Below are positions 1-12,570 of a stretch of DNA of 64,000 nt, piece after piece; positions within the stretch are counted from its first letter, which is position 1, and every line of letters begins with the position of its first letter. The DNA comes from Bedellia somnulentella (lineage: Eukaryota > Arthropoda > Insecta > Lepidoptera > Bedelliidae): NCBI GenBank assembly GCA_963576735.1, contig OY755172.1, positions 1,922,001 through 1,986,000 on the forward strand, read 5' to 3'. A program made the position numbers and the translations under genes. The notes under the pieces are model-generated. The model was given only the letters and a program-made list of their open reading frames with translations. It searched no databases and was not told the origin of the DNA.

Positions 1-620
1 CAAACAATTTTTGAAATTAAATGGAAAAAATATAAAAGAAAACTATCATTCCCAATGGGCCTCCAGCCACATAGCCCATTTATGGTAAGTTAAGTTAAGG
101 TTTAAGTTAACTCATTGTTTGAAATACATGAAAGAATCAATTAAATACATTATATATAATAGATTAACTTGTTTCTGTATTATAAATGTTTTTTTGAACT
201 CTACAAATACAAATATCATTAGCCACATTGTAAAATTTGATTTTTGTGCTTATAGTGGTTTATTGTGGCAAACAGTTACCAACAACACACAAGTTGACTA
301 CATCGCCCATCTCTAGCCAACCGCCACTTAAAAAGCCCCATACCCTTACTCACTTTGTGCCTCATTCTACTAAATAAATCTTATGGGTATAATATGCACT
401 GTAATAACTACAACTATTCATTGTGCCTCATTTGCTTATTGCTAACAATTTTATTTTACCTTCCTAAAATACACAGTATTTAGTTTCCAAAGTACATAGC
501 TTAGCAACAATTCTGAATTTTTACTTTATAATCTATCAACATTTTTCATTAAAAATATGTTATGTTGTATTTCAGTTTATCACATATCAAGATATAGTTA
601 TGGGATTTAAGATGGGAATA

Positions 621-771
621 CAACCGTTTTATTCAAGAATAATTAAAAATACTTACACAGACAATTCACAACCTAAATTAATAAATACCTACTAAAGATG
701 GAAAATTTCATGAAATTCATCGCTCTCGCAGAACGGTATCATGCCTAAAATACTGGCAGCATTTCCTCTTT
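621..771. mobile_element. 151-bp insertion in left palindrome arm with 10-bp target duplication
   Basis: GATGGGAATA occurs at 611-620 and 772-781, and the right arm has it once with the flanks joined (near 7550). That is the footprint of a filled versus an empty site. The inserted sequence is AT-rich and I do not recognise its family. Confidence 0.65.
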
Positions 772-1537
772 GATGGGAATAAATTCTATATCAATTGAAG
801 ACAAAACATAAATTGCCTAATATTTAAGATGTAATACATGATGCCTCCCAATGGACTAAAATCATATTTGTACTATGTTCAATTGGTAAGTATACATAAT
901 TTGGAAAGTAAATACTTTAATTGTAAGTCACCCATTTTCAACTATATCCAATATCAGTATTGTGACAATATGATGAAATAGAATGGATAATTGAATCACA
1001 TTTGTCAATCCCTAATCTAATCTCTGGGTAGCCAGAGCTTATGAATATGAAATACATCAGCCGCTTCTTAAATTTGAGTAAGTGAAAAGTTTTAAGATAA
1101 GAAAAGCAACAACAACCATCAATAACTTATCAAATTTTCTCCACTCTAATTTCAGAAGTAGCAGAAGATTCAAGATGTGAAGCTCTGGTTTCTCTTATTT
1201 GGATTTATAGTCATTCATACATCAATCAAGAATCAGTTTTTGGGATTAAATAAGGGAATAATTTATTACTTTTATTGTAAATTACCTCATTTTTAAATAT
1301 AATAAAAATTATGAAATAAAATATTCATTTTCTTTAAAATAAAAAGATTAATCTATGTTTTTTAAATGATAAATGGTAACTTTTAAGATAAAACACACAT
1401 CTACTTTGCATACGATAGGTGTATGGTTGTGAGGAGAACCTGTAAGAACTCATCAAACACACATCTTTTTAAAGTCCATAACCATGAAAGTTATAATTTC
1501 TTCTATATAATTTCCTCCTCCTCCTCTCCTATTTTCC

Positions 1538-1670
1538 ATAATAAGCATAAGCATTAACATTCACGCCGAATATCCCGAAGGGGTTGGCAGAGGTACTAAT
1601 ACTTCTGAACATCACGTGACTTTGTCACCTGGTGTTCAGAGTACCCACGTTTTGCATGGACAGTGTACTA
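1538..1670 (-). mobile_element. SINE family A, 3'-end fragment, with target duplication
   Basis: It matches the 3' portion of the tRNA-derived SINE seen at 35957-36317 and 26267-26638. It is flanked by CCTATTTTCC at 1528-1537 and 1671-1680; the right palindrome arm has that 10-mer once, at the empty site near 6790. The copy is 5'-truncated and lacks the tRNA-like head. Confidence 0.85.
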
Positions 1671-1709
1671 CCTATTTTCCAATTTAGTTTTATTATAAAA
1701 TAACTTAGA

Positions 1710-2192
1710 TTTAAGAAGTTGCTGTGCCCCACCGGGTCTTTAATGTAGAACTATGAATTTATCTATAAATAAGAACTGACATACACAATACATTGTTGAA
1801 TGCAATAAATGATTGAGTATTTTGGTGTTAGCCCAGAAACACACTGCACAGAGCCCTGATGACATCAAGCCATTTTATCATTAATGGAATCATTAGTAAG
1901 TATAATAAAAGGCTTTCAAAGTATGATTTCTTTTAACTACTGATTTGTATTTGGTTTCTGAAAAAAAATTTATGTCTCCATGTATTTTAGTTCACATAAT
2001 TCCATGAAAGATATATTTTCTTGTGTCTATCAGTATTTATGTACTGAAATATTGTTGTTGTCTCTTAGTCTTAAATATGTCTGACATTGTTTTTGACAAC
2101 AGCAGCCTGGATTTTCATACATACATGATATTTTATTAAATATATTGACATGGCAGTGTCCATTATGTTTAAAAAAAACCCTTAGAATGATG
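1710..2192. mobile_element. About 483-bp insertion in left palindrome arm
   Basis: It is bounded by ACTTAGA at 1703-1709 and 2193-2199. The right arm has one copy with continuous flanks near 6757, so this is either an insertion in the left arm or a microhomology deletion in the right. No family was recognised. Confidence 0.55.
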
Positions 2193-2448
2193 ACTTAGAA
2201 TGCATAATATAATCACAGCTACAGATCCCTAACCCCTTAGAAATAAAATCTTCAGACATTTCTCTTAGTTAGGTGAGGAAATAATTGTTAAATAAGCCAA
2301 GCATCACCAACCATTCATATTTTTTCTCCACTCTACTCCCAGAAGTCGCTACTAAATAAATTCAAATCCCTGGCAAACCTTTTTCAGGATTTACAGCCAT
2401 GAGTTATGGTTGTATGTACATGTAATGTACTATTCAAGTTTTTTATAT

Positions 2449-2524
2449 AAACCGTGATAGTTCAGTGGGCAGAACACTACTTATCGTGCAGACAATGAGG
2501 GTTCAAACCCTGAGGCGCTTCTAA
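2449..2524 (+). mobile_element. tRNA-like SINE head
   Basis: An A-box-like stretch (AGTTCAGTGGGCAGAAC) is followed about 30 bp later by a B-box-like GGTTCAAACCC. The spacing and sequence fit a tRNA-derived SINE 5' end of the same kind as the SINE A heads. It runs directly into a LINE fragment on the opposite strand and does not fold as a complete tRNA gene. Confidence 0.5.
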
Positions 2525-2542
2525 ACCGATATGGTTGAGTTG

Positions 2543-2905
2543 CACTTAGTACGATCTTGACAAACCTCTCTTGCTTCCCATACATTCACTATTCTTCTCA
2601 TACATGCTCTTTTATTCTTCTCACTTCGGACCCCCCACTTTATTAGAACTTTTTCTATTTGGTCTTGAAGCGTTTTACGAGGCCGTCCTCTACTAACAAT
2701 AACAATCCCATCCACATTGGCTCTATATATCTCTCGCTACTTTATTTTCATCAATCCTCTATGTGCCCAAACCACCTTAACATTCCTTTTTCTATCTTGC
2801 ATACTACGTCATCTTTCACACCTACTCGTTCACGAATCACACTATTTCTCACTATCACACAACCTTACATTAATATACTTCTAAGGGATCTCACTTCCTA
2901 GGAAC
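2543..2905 (-). mobile_element. LINE reverse transcriptase C-terminal fragment
   Basis: The minus strand encodes a peptide with the RGRPRKT motif followed by DQIEKVL, close to the C-terminus encoded by the LINE fragment at 55268-55633. Such GRPxKxW-like endings are typical of non-LTR retrotransposon RT proteins. The copy is 5'-truncated and decayed, and no active function is expected. Confidence 0.7.
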
Positions 2906-3575
2906 TTCGTGAACATTCATATACTTTAGATAATATAATCATAAAATTGCAGGTAAACACCTGTAGGGTTAGTAAGTAAGGATGAAAACCATTTAAAATG
3001 ACCGTTGTGACAAATCTTAACTTAGGGTCTTTTTTCTGTAAGTTACTGTACGTAGGCAGGGTAGAAAATCGGAAAAAGCACTTCATGAGAATTAAGGCTA
3101 TCCACCCCGATCAGGGTGGATAGAAGGATGTGCTTTTCCAAATATCCGCCTTAGGGAGGATAAAGGGAATAAACCTAACGGTTGCCCATATGCTAGTTGC
3201 ATATTTTAGTACATTCATTACTACTGCTGCAATATAATTTATTTCTAATATGTAAGGTGATGAAAATAAAACAATGAAAGCACAAAAAAATATACTAGTC
3301 TTTTTCAAGTAAAATGATTAAAATAAAACTTTACATTTTCTGTGTCTTGAGTATTTGAATGTTTGACCATTGTCCATTTTATCAATTTCATTTTGATGTG
3401 CTGAAATAAATAAAAATACCACAAATTTTATTTTTATTGACTATTTACAAGCATCACTTATAGTGGGGCAATATGAGCTACCCACAGAGAAAAGTCATAC
3501 TCTGTGGCATTATTCAACACACAGAATGTCATTGACATATGACAGAGGACTTAGTTGCCTGATTACATACATATA

Positions 3576-3692
3576 CTCACGCCATTAGTTCCCATTGGGG
3601 TAGGCAGAGAATATCGATTGCCACTTCGTATGATCCTGACAAACCTCTCTAGCTTTGTTTACATCCATCAATCTTTTCATACATGCTCTTAT
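3576..3692 (-). mobile_element. LINE 3'-end fragment
   Basis: It matches the last 120 bp of the LINE fragment at 55268-55633: the CTCTGCCTACCCC-type tail and the terminal GTGAGTATATGTATGTA. Only the 3' end is present. Confidence 0.7.
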
Positions 3693-5087
3693 TACTGTTG
3701 ATACATTATGTTTTGCACCTTCTGTGTAAAGTATTCAATGTTACTGTATTTTAAAATCTATGTATGTAATAATTAATTTAAGTAGTAAAAAATATAACAT
3801 AATAGGATTTTGATTTGCCAAATAAAGAAAACTAAGACATGCTAAAGCTAGAAGGAAAGAAACAATTCACATTTTAATTAATTAAGATTAATTTTAAAGT
3901 TTACCTTTTATTTTGTTCATACCACAATACTTTTTTGATCTTAACTACTGCATTATCCTGAAATTAAAGAAAATATTACAGATAATTGTTGGCAATAGAT
4001 CATGGTGTTCCTCTTACACTGCTTTATAGCCATTTTTATGTATTTTCCAAAACCTACCTTTTTGGAAAATAAATAAAAATGTAAATAGGATTCATAAATT
4101 ACCCTACCCATAGAGCCTCAAAAATAGAAATCCTTCAGGGACTTTGCCTCTAACAACAACCGACACTATACACAATAAACATTAGCAACTCAATAAAACT
4201 AATTAAAAATATGTTTTCAGTTAAATAAGATACATTTAAATGAAACAATTTGGTGGTAAAATCATAATGGACTCTGCCATTGCCCAAAAAACGTTAAGAG
4301 GGCCCAAAATTTTAGTTGCCTCATACAACAACATGCGGTAATGTTAATTCTAAGTAAACTCTATATACAAATAAATATGTTATATGCCAATAATTATCAT
4401 CATCTCAAATCTCATTACTATATGAGTTGTGGCAGAATTCTTCCTACTCTGGTACATGTAAATAAATACAACCTAGGTAGTTTTAGTAGTTAAGAAGTTC
4501 AAAAAAATATTGAAAATGCTGATTCTAGGCCTACAATAAATAACATAATGTAGGCCTACATAGCAATACCATGACATAGCATAAAAGTTTCATTTGTTTC
4601 TTGTTAGTTGGCTTATTCCAAGCTTTAAACTGTTGCATTGTTATTAATGTAAACATACCTTGGGTTGCTGCCTAGATCTTAGCTTTTGTTTCCACTGTAC
4701 TTTACAAACCGGCTGTTATTTTATGAAATTGCTTGACTAAGTAGACTAGTTTGTAGTTTTTTAAAAAGGTAGTTTATGCACAAGAAAACGCACATATACG
4801 TTATATGCAGGTTTTCTTTTATAACTTTGAGGTTGACTTAATATGATCTCGTATTAATTTAGACTATATCGTCACATTTCTTGGACACAGTGCTGCTTGA
4901 ATTCATGACGGAAAATAACTGATAGTCTTTAATTCACAAATTAACAACTCTTCTTCAGTATCGGCATTTTGCAGCATAACGATGTATCATAGTGGTTTCT
5001 ATGTGTTAAATACTTCAGTTTTTCGTTGCAGATTCGTCTTAATCGTTCATAATCCCTGATACCATTTTTAATTTCGTTGCGATGAGC
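3693..5087. other. AT-rich spacer, no gene seen
   Basis: This stretch lies inside the loop of the inverted duplication. I see only short unlinked ORFs and no recognisable repeat family or RNA gene. Confidence 0.5.
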
Positions 5088-5502
5088 AGCCATTATTGTT
5101 TATTTTGGTAAAAATATGTATGGTTGAATCATCTGTCAGTTATGTTATGTGTAATGTTATCCTACTAATTCAAGAGTTGAATGTGTGCACGACTGTTCAC
5201 TGCGGTCAATGTATTTTTAATTTACTAGGGTGATAATAATAGACAACAAAACGTTTACTTGGAAGTGACTTTGAAGGTGTTTAGAGTCTGAAACTAGCCT
5301 TAATTGATTGAACTGTAAATGTCGGTCAAATGGTTCAATACCACAACTTTCACAGCTCGATAACACTTAACGGGCTTGATGGTTGTATCGAGTACTATGT
5401 ACAGTACGCCTCGTGCTCGCAGTTTGGGAAAGAGATCGATAGAAAACTTCGATAAGATAGTGTGTATATCGACATGGCCATTTTTGCTCGTGCTTGCCCC
5501 GC
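5088..5502 (+). repeat. Direct repeat copy 1
   Basis: It matches 6153-6611 in the same orientation with scattered substitutions. Both copies start at GATGAGCAGCCATTATTG and end with GCTCGTGCTTGCCCCGC. The last 100 bp resemble the small element family with CGTGCTTGCCC ends found at 9172, 15483 and 48384. Confidence 0.8.
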
Positions 5503-6152
5503 AGGTGCAGGTTCGCTTAACCGGGCCGCTCCGCACCGGCTCGGTTTTATTGTTTTCGAACAATAGGCTCAGGCATCAGGTTCAGGATCGGTTCGATTAT
5601 TACCGTTACATTTGCTTTGCTTGTTGAATGTGAGAGCGAGACAAGAATGTAATACAATTTGAACTCGGGAGACAGAGACGAAAAGAGAGTTGTCCTTTTT
5701 GTTCTTTGTTTGCCAATTTCGTTTAATAGATTTATCAATCTTTTCATAAATAATGGTGTTTATAGTGATATTATAAATATGATAGTGTTTTATGTTGTGT
5801 CACTTTCTGATTTGCATATATTTATGTGTAGATATTGTTATAAGATGTTGTTAAGATGTTTCTAAATATTTTTTTTTTTTTACATATGGATATTTGTATG
5901 TTAGCGAACCTAGCCTGTACACAAACAGAATCATTATACATATGAGATAATTGATTTTTAAATGTATGTCAACAGCAATCGTTACGTTCCGTAAGCGTGG
6001 TATTTTTTGGTTGTTTGATTCAGTTCCGAATTTCATAACCGAGCCGGATTCGATAAGCGGTCCGGCCCGGTTAAGAGGATTCAGTACCGGAACTGAGCCT
6101 GAACCTGGTGATTCGAATCCCCTTGCGGAGCTGGATCTACCCAAGCCTAGAT
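5503..6152. repeat. Spacer between direct repeats with GC-rich inverted ends
   Basis: About 95 bp at 5505-5598 resembles the reverse complement of 6030-6125 (shared AACCGGGCCG and CCGGCTCGGTT blocks), in an otherwise AT-rich segment. This may be one transposon with degenerate terminal inverted repeats lying between the two direct repeats. ORFs here overlap these ends and look spurious. Confidence 0.45.
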
Positions 6153-6611
6153 GAGATGAGCAGCCATTATTGTTTATTATTGTAAAATGTAAAAATATGG
6201 ATGGTTGAAGCACCTGTCAGTCATGTCAACCGAACTATTCAATCATAAGCTGTTACTGACAATAATGTTATTCAACTAATTCAAGAGTTGAATGTGTGCA
6301 CGACTTTTCACTGCGGTCAATGTATTTTTAATTTACTAGGGTAATAATAATAGACAACAAAACGTTTACTTGGAAGTGACTTTGAAGGTTTTTAGAGTCT
6401 GTAACTAGCCTTAATTGATTGAACTATGAATGTCGGTCAAATGGTTCAATTCAACAACTTTCACAGCTCGATAACACTTAACGGGCTCGATGGTTGTATC
6501 GAGTACTATGAACAGTACGCCTCGTGCTCGCAGTTTGGGAAAGAGATCGATAGAAAACTTCGATAAGATAGTGTGTATTTCGATATGGCCATTTTTGCTC
6601 GTGCTTGCCCC
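6153..6611 (+). repeat. Direct repeat copy 2
   Basis: Second copy of 5088-5502, a little longer in its first 110 bp. Its last base directly adjoins the right arm of the inverted duplication, so the rearrangement breakpoint falls exactly at a repeat end. Confidence 0.8.
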
Positions 6612-8155
6612 GCTGGGAGTAGAGTGGAGAAAAATATGAATGGTCGGTGATGCTTGGCTTATTTAACAATTATTTCCTTACCTAACTAAGAGAAATGTCT
6701 GAAGATTTTATTTCTAAGCAGGGTTAGGGATCTGTAGCTGTGATTATATTATGCATTCTAAGTTATTTTATAATAAAACTAAATTGGAAAATAGGAGAGG
6801 AAGAGGAGGAAATTATATAGAAGAAATTATAACTTTCATGGTTATGGACTTTAAAAAGATGTGTGTTTGATGACTTCTTACAGGTTCTCCTCACAACCAT
6901 ACACCTACCGTATGCAAAGTAGATGTGTGTTTTATCTTAAAAGTTACCATTTATCATTCAAAAAACATAGATTAATCTTTTTATTTTAAAGAAAATGAAT
7001 ACTTTATTTCATAATTTTTATTATATTTAAAAATGAGGTGATTTACAATAAAAGTAATAAATTATTCCCTTCTTTAATCCCAAAAACTGATTCTTGATTG
7101 ATGTATGAATGACTATAAATCCAAATAAGGGAAACCAGAGCTTCACATCTTGAATCTTCTGCTACTTCTGAAATTAGAGTGGAGAAAATTTGATAAGTTA
7201 TTGATGGTTGTTGTTGCTTTTCTTATCTTAAAATTTTTCACTTACTTAATTTACGAAGCGGCTGATGAATTTCATATTCTAAAGCTCTGGCTACCCAGAG
7301 ATTAGATTAGGGATTGACAAATGTGATTCAATTATCCATTCTATTGCATGCATCATATTGTCACAATACTGATATTGGATATACTTAGTTGAAAATGGGT
7401 GACTTACAATTAAAGTATTTACTTTTCAAATTATGTATACTTACCAATTGAACATAGTACAAATATGATTTTAGTCCATTGGGAGGCATCATGTATTACA
7501 TCTAAAATATTAGGCAATTTATGTTTTGTCTTCAATTGATATACAATTTATTCCCATCTTAAATCCCGTAACTAAATCTTGATAGGTGATAAACTGAAAT
7601 ACAACATAACATATTTTTATTGAAAAATGTTGATAGACTATAAAGTAAAAATTCAGAATTGCTGCTAAGCTATGTACTTTGGAAACTAAATACTAACTGT
7701 GTATTTTAGGAAGGTAAAATAAAATTGTTAGCAATAAGCAAATGAGGCACAATGAATAGTTTGTAGTTATTACAGTGCATTATACCCATAAGATATATTT
7801 AGTAGAATGAGGCACAAAGTGAGTAAGGGTATGGGGCTTTTTAAGTGGTGGTTGGCTAGAGATGGGCGATGTAGTCAACTTGTGTGTTGTTGGTAACTGT
7901 TTGCCACAATAAACCACCATAAGTACAAAAATCAAGTTTTACCATGTGGCTAATATTTTTTGTATTTGCAGAGTTCAAAAAAACATTTATAATACAGATA
8001 CAAGTTAATATTAATACATATATAATGTATTTAATTGATTCTTTCATGTACTTCAAACAATGAGTTAACTTAAAACTTACCATAAATGGGCTATGTGGCT
8101 GGAGGCCCATTGGGAATGATAGTTTTCTTTTATATTTTTTTCCATTTAATTTCCA
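6612..8155 (-). repeat. Right arm of the large inverted duplication
   Basis: Inverted partner of 1-2342, separated from it by about 4.3 kb. It lacks all three insertions found in the left arm and so preserves the empty sites. Its inner boundary coincides with the end of another repeat, the direct repeat at 6153-6611. Confidence 0.85.
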
Positions 8156-8215
8156 AAAGTGTTTGAGGAATTGTTAATTCTGAAGCTCTGGCTATGTCCA
8201 ACTAGGATTCATAAC
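7830..8215 (+). mobile_element. Degenerate SINE C-like copy
   Basis: Blocks such as AAGGGTATGGGGCTTTTTAAG, a GGGCTATGTGGCTGGAG block and AAGCTCTGGCTA occur in the order found in the intact family member at 56148-56396, with an unrelated stretch between them. It is shared with the left palindrome arm, so it predates the duplication. Confidence 0.5.
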
Positions 8216-9171
8216 CATAACAGTATTGTATTGTAGAACTTATAAATAAATGAAGAAAGATGAGATTCAGTTTTTCCTAAATGTGACTATGGGGTTATCA
8301 TGTAGATGAACTGTGATATTGCGGTATATCCATAATTAAAGATAAATGGTAAGATCCTTGCATTTGTTATAATATTATTATGTTCAATTAGTTAGTTAAG
8401 AAGAAAATTTCTTAGCTTAGAGTTTAGAGTATTTTGTAATTGGGCTTTACATTTTGTTAGCACTGTTTCATGATAACAAAGGGTGGCTGGGACTATAAAG
8501 ATAATAATTAATCATTTTACATTTATTGAATTGAGTAATTATACAATACAAAAATATACTATCGCCATTTTTTTTCCATTGGAGAAGCCAGAGACTATCA
8601 CTAGCCACTTTATTTTGTTTTATACTTTATAAATACACTTACCTCTTATTTCACTTTAACCATAGTTCTCGTGATATGCCACAGTTTTTCTTAAAAGCTA
8701 TCCAAACGGATATCATCATTAGAAATATTGTTATTGGATTCTATTTGGTCTTCTTCTTAATCTTTATACTTGCAGTGGCAGACCTAAAGGATTAAATCGC
8801 AATTGGGTCGTACGTAACGCAAGGTCGCTATGTCATATGTTCATTCATGTATAGTTGTAAATTATCACCATCCACACAATTATTGAAGAGGAAACACATT
8901 TTTCTCAAGTTCGACGGCACAACTTAGTGTTATATTTAGTATTTTATTCACAACATTTTTTCACTACACTACATGTTATTAAATATATTACACTACATGT
9001 TATTAAATATATTTCACTATATATAAGTAAAACTAGTGCACCTTTTGAGCAAAAGCAAAGAAAGTACTATCAAAAATCATCTATCGTCACCCCTAAAGCA
9101 CCACGATAAAACTTTATAAGTTTTCGTCATCCAAATGTCAGAAATCGAAAACTTTGGTGCATTACAAAGTG
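8216..9171. other. AT-rich spacer, no gene seen
   Basis: No ORF with recognisable similarity. A short imperfect direct repeat (TACACTACATGTTATTAAATA, twice near 8975-9012) is the only local structure noticed. Confidence 0.45.
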
Positions 9172-9372
9172 CCTCGTGCTCGCAAATATCGATATTATTC
9201 AATAAATCGATGAAAACATTCGGTCTATGACGTCACTTACGTCGAGGCATTCGATAACATTGCGCCTCGTGCTCGCAGTCAATGTTTTGAGATATGGTAT
9301 ACAAGGACAAGTGATAAAATCTCCGTATCACGCCCTTTATCGATCTTATAAAAAGCTCGTGCTTGCCCCGCT
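9172..9372 (+). repeat. Small element with CTCGTGCTCGC / CTCGTGCTTGCCCCGC blocks
   Basis: It contains CCTCGTGCTCGCA twice and ends in CTCGTGCTTGCCCCGCTGG, as do the elements at about 5409-5502 and 6519-6612. It is probably a MITE-type family (see 15483 and 48384), here degenerate. Confidence 0.5.
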
Positions 9373-10295
9373 GGAACTAACATACATTTATAGCAAGCTG
9401 AATTGTAGGACAATGATTGTGGCGTCGTAAATGTTTCGATGCCCATAGCATGTGGCGCTGATGTGCGGCCTTACTGAGGATACCTTTGACCGCCAAGGCC
9501 GCAGTATATCACTTTCACTTACCTTACGTTTCACAACAATTTCTAAATACAAAGACTAAAAAACATAATGCGTAAATAAAAAAAGATGTTTTATTCGATC
9601 CAGTTTTATTATCTTAGAATAAACTCAACTCATACATGCGCCAGTATTACTTCTTATTGCCGTCACAATTCATCATAATAAATTCAATGTAATAAATTAA
9701 CAATCAAATAGAATAATATATATTTATATACATATGCTTGATATAACTTACCTAGGACCGAAATTATATTGCAAAACCATTATATATATCACGACTAGTG
9801 TAAACCTATGCATATTTGTCAATTATACCTACTCAAATTGTACATAAAATCATTTGTCAATTCTTTGTTAAATTGTATCATATAGCAGAGAATATTGTAT
9901 TTCTTATATTTATCATGACATAGCGTTAGTAAATCGGAAAATAGAAACTTAATTGTATAATTAGTTTAAAAAAGGAACCGAACGGAATATAATGCAATAT
10001 TCAGTTTAAGACTCAACGAAATTTCTTTTTTTTTTAGATTTCTCCTTCTTTTATGCGTAAACGTTATTAATTATTATATAGCACGAAAAATTCCAAGTTC
10101 CTAGGTAGGCTCTGCTTTGATTCTAAGTCAGTCAGTCAGTTTTGTCTTTTATATAACATAACATAATAACAAAAAAACAAAAACAAAAACTTCAAATTAA
10201 AAACTAAACAGAAAAAAAAACAAATATTGTTACTTAAAACTATATTATTATTTTTTATTTAAAAAAGAACCGCCTTCAAAAATCCAACTGAAAAG
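9373..10295. other. AT-rich spacer, no gene seen
   Basis: Nothing recognisable apart from homopolymer and AT-rich runs. Confidence 0.4.
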
Positions 10296-10337
10296 TATAA
10301 AATAATTTATATATATATATATATAAATTATTTTATA
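10296..10337. repeat. Perfect AT palindrome abutting a SINE
   Basis: TATAAAATAATTTATATA and its exact reverse complement form a 42-bp perfect palindrome with a central (AT)n run. The 3' end of a SINE A fragment begins immediately after it, so this may be the insertion target or an expanded tail. Confidence 0.75.
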
Positions 10338-10458
10338 TATCCCCGAAGGGGTTGGCAGAGGTACTAATACTTCTGAACATCACGTGACTTTGTCACCTGG
10401 TGTTCAGAGTACCCACGTTTTGCATGGACAGTGTACTCACGTGATAGGGGGCAGGTCT
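10338..10458 (-). mobile_element. SINE family A, 3'-end fragment
   Basis: It begins with CCCCGAAGGGGTTGGCAGAGG and continues through the ACCCACGTTTTGCATGGACAG block as in the full-length copy at 35957-36317. The tRNA-like head is missing. Confidence 0.85.
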
Positions 10459-10756
10459 TTTATATATATATATATAATCAATTGTGGTCAAATATTAATG
10501 ATTAAAATATTTTCTCGAGTATTCAAAGGAAAATACTATAATATTCACATATCAAACCGACGCGTTTTTCTCGTTTCCCAATTTACTTCCGCAATGTCAT
10601 GATAAGTAGGTTTTAAAATATATCTTTATGAGCCAGGTTTAAATGTAAATTACTAAATCTTTCACAATCTTTAACTTCCATAGAATGATCCTACGAGATA
10701 TATAAAAGCTACCATTTTATGAGTCTTTTTTGAGAATAATTATGCAGCTTTTAGGA

Positions 10757-10881
10757 CCGATTTCTGAATTGAGTATTCCAGCTGAGAACAACTTAAGTAT
10801 CGTTCTGTCGCATTGAAATCTTAACAACTGAATGAGACAAAACGATACTCTCAGCTTGAATACTCAATTCAGAAATGGGGC
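10757..10881. mobile_element. Short MITE-like foldback
   Basis: The terminal inverted repeat GATTTCTGAATTGAGTATTC pairs with GAATACTCAATTCAGAAAT about 80 bp away, and the inner AGCTGAGA/TCTCAGCT extends the stem. It has no coding capacity. Confidence 0.65.
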
Positions 10882-11211
10882 GTTAGAGTACTAAAAGACA
10901 TTTGAAAATCTCAAGTGCCATAATTAAACAAAACCGTCATCATAGTTACAATTTCGTCTTTGTTTTCAAGGAAAAAGCATCATGATCTGTTACAATCCGA
11001 GTCGCGGAGGATGTATAGCGAGTTATTAGGTAGTAACCACATGTTTTGTTGAGATTGACCGTATTTCTATAATTTTTGCCGCGATATCATAAACATGATT
11101 TTGCAGTAGGGGACAGGGAATGGCTATACTATATACAGTAGCTTAAACTATGGTTTTCTTTACTATAGTATAACTCTGTCATACTAATAGATTTGAGAGT
11201 GGCTCTTACTT

Positions 11212-11362
11212 TCTTACACTCACGCCCATTATTCCCATTGGGGTAGGCAGAGACTATCGATCGCCACTTAGTACGATCTTGACAAACCTCTCTTGCTTCC
11301 CTTACATTCATTATTCTTCTCATACATGCTCTTTTATTCTTCTCACTTCGGACCCCCGCCTT
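11212..11362 (-). mobile_element. LINE 3'-end fragment
   Basis: It matches the 3' terminal 150 bp of the 55268-55633 LINE fragment: the minus-strand peptide around KKRACMRRI and AREVCQDRTKW, then the CTCTGCCTACCCC tail. Confidence 0.75.
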
Positions 11363-11599
11363 ACTTAGTGGATTGGTTTTGTGGTAGAGTAACTTAAAAA
11401 CTGTTTTCTGCCTTAAATTATTCTCAATAAAGACTTGTATCTTAGCCAGTATATGTGGCATCAGACATCTTACAGATAACAGCGTAGCGCAGAATTTAAT
11501 ATAAATTGAGCGCAAAGCTACCTCCAGTTCCAAGATGTTTGACACCAATAATTACTTCATACAAAAACGCTACAAGCAACACGCGTCCATAAGTCACTA

Positions 11600-12283
11600 G
11601 AGTTCCAAACTATATGATTATATATGTTTTATTAAATAAAACTTACAAACTATTTTGCTATTTATACATAATTATGTACACTTTCTTTAACTTACTTAAA
11701 CGCATTTTGTGAAAATATTCAATTATCATGTGAATTTATCCAAGTTCATAATTTGTATCCATAAATAAGTTCCAAGCGAGGTGCAATACAAGTAGGCTCC
11801 GTTAATTTGTCGAAACTAGTAACATACTAGTTCAATCCGGTAAGTCTTACAATTACATTTCAGCATAAACGGCTTTCCTTTTATACAATTTAGAGTCTTA
11901 GTTATAAAAATATCAAATGTTGCTACATAGGCACGCTTTCCGCTTAAAAAAAATATCCGTATCAATGGGTGATCTTACATTGAAATCAATTAATTTGTGA
12001 CTGTAACCACCTTTTAGTCAATTAAACAATAAAATTATTATATCCCAGGTCAAATTTAAATTCAGTCATCTACCAATTAAACCCTTGTAAATAAAATAAA
12101 CCCAATGTTATAGTTATCTCTGTACCATATCTATTGCTTGACCGGAAAATACCCTATCTAATTAAATTTCTAGTGCCTTCACAATACAGCAAATTTTAAA
12201 CTTTGAGCAACCCTATAATAAGATAACCTTTATTGCACTAATACAATTCTACTGACTCAACCAATGACAACTTTTTTGTATCT
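11600..12283. other. AT-rich spacer, no gene seen
   Basis: No ORF or repeat family recognised. Confidence 0.4.
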
Positions 12284-12435
12284 TACATACATACATACAT
12301 ACATATACTCACGGCCATAAATTCCAAAAAGGGGCAGCCAGAGCATCAGAGATAGAAACTCCTCATCCACATTTGGAAGTTAATAGGGGAAAAGATGGTA
12401 GAAATAAAGTATCATTGGTGATGGGTCTCCAACTG
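12284..12435 (-). mobile_element. SINE C 3'-end fragment
   Basis: It starts with the tail microsatellite (TACA)n and the TATACTCACGGC block, followed by the GGGGCAGCCAGAGC and CACATTTGGAAGTT blocks of the family seen complete at 56148-56396. Confidence 0.75.
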
Positions 12436-12570
12436 AATAAGTATACTGCTATTATTTTGTAAAATTTGTGTAAATTACTAAGGCAAGTAATAAATATTTT
12501 GGTTGAATCTGTATTGATACACTTTTCATAATTGATCATATGTTCAAACCATTTACATGAAAGAAGAATT

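Larger units (their letters stand above)
1..2342 (+). repeat. Left arm of a large inverted duplication
   Basis: This stretch is the reverse complement of 6612-8155 and is cut by the window edge, so the true arm may be longer. Matches run through the ends (1-60 against 8090-8155; 2281-2342 against 6612-6680) and the interior (1381-1537 against 6790-6960). The left arm is about 800 bp longer because of three insertions (621-771, 1538-1670, 1710-2192), each flanked by a short direct repeat. Without them the arms are within a few bases of equal length (about 1548 and 1544). No coding gene is visible in either arm. Confidence 0.85.

Noticed and set aside
5851..6213. 120-residue minus-strand ORF
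   Set aside because: It overlaps GC-rich repeat ends and a T-run, has no recognisable motif, and overlaps an ORF on the other strand.
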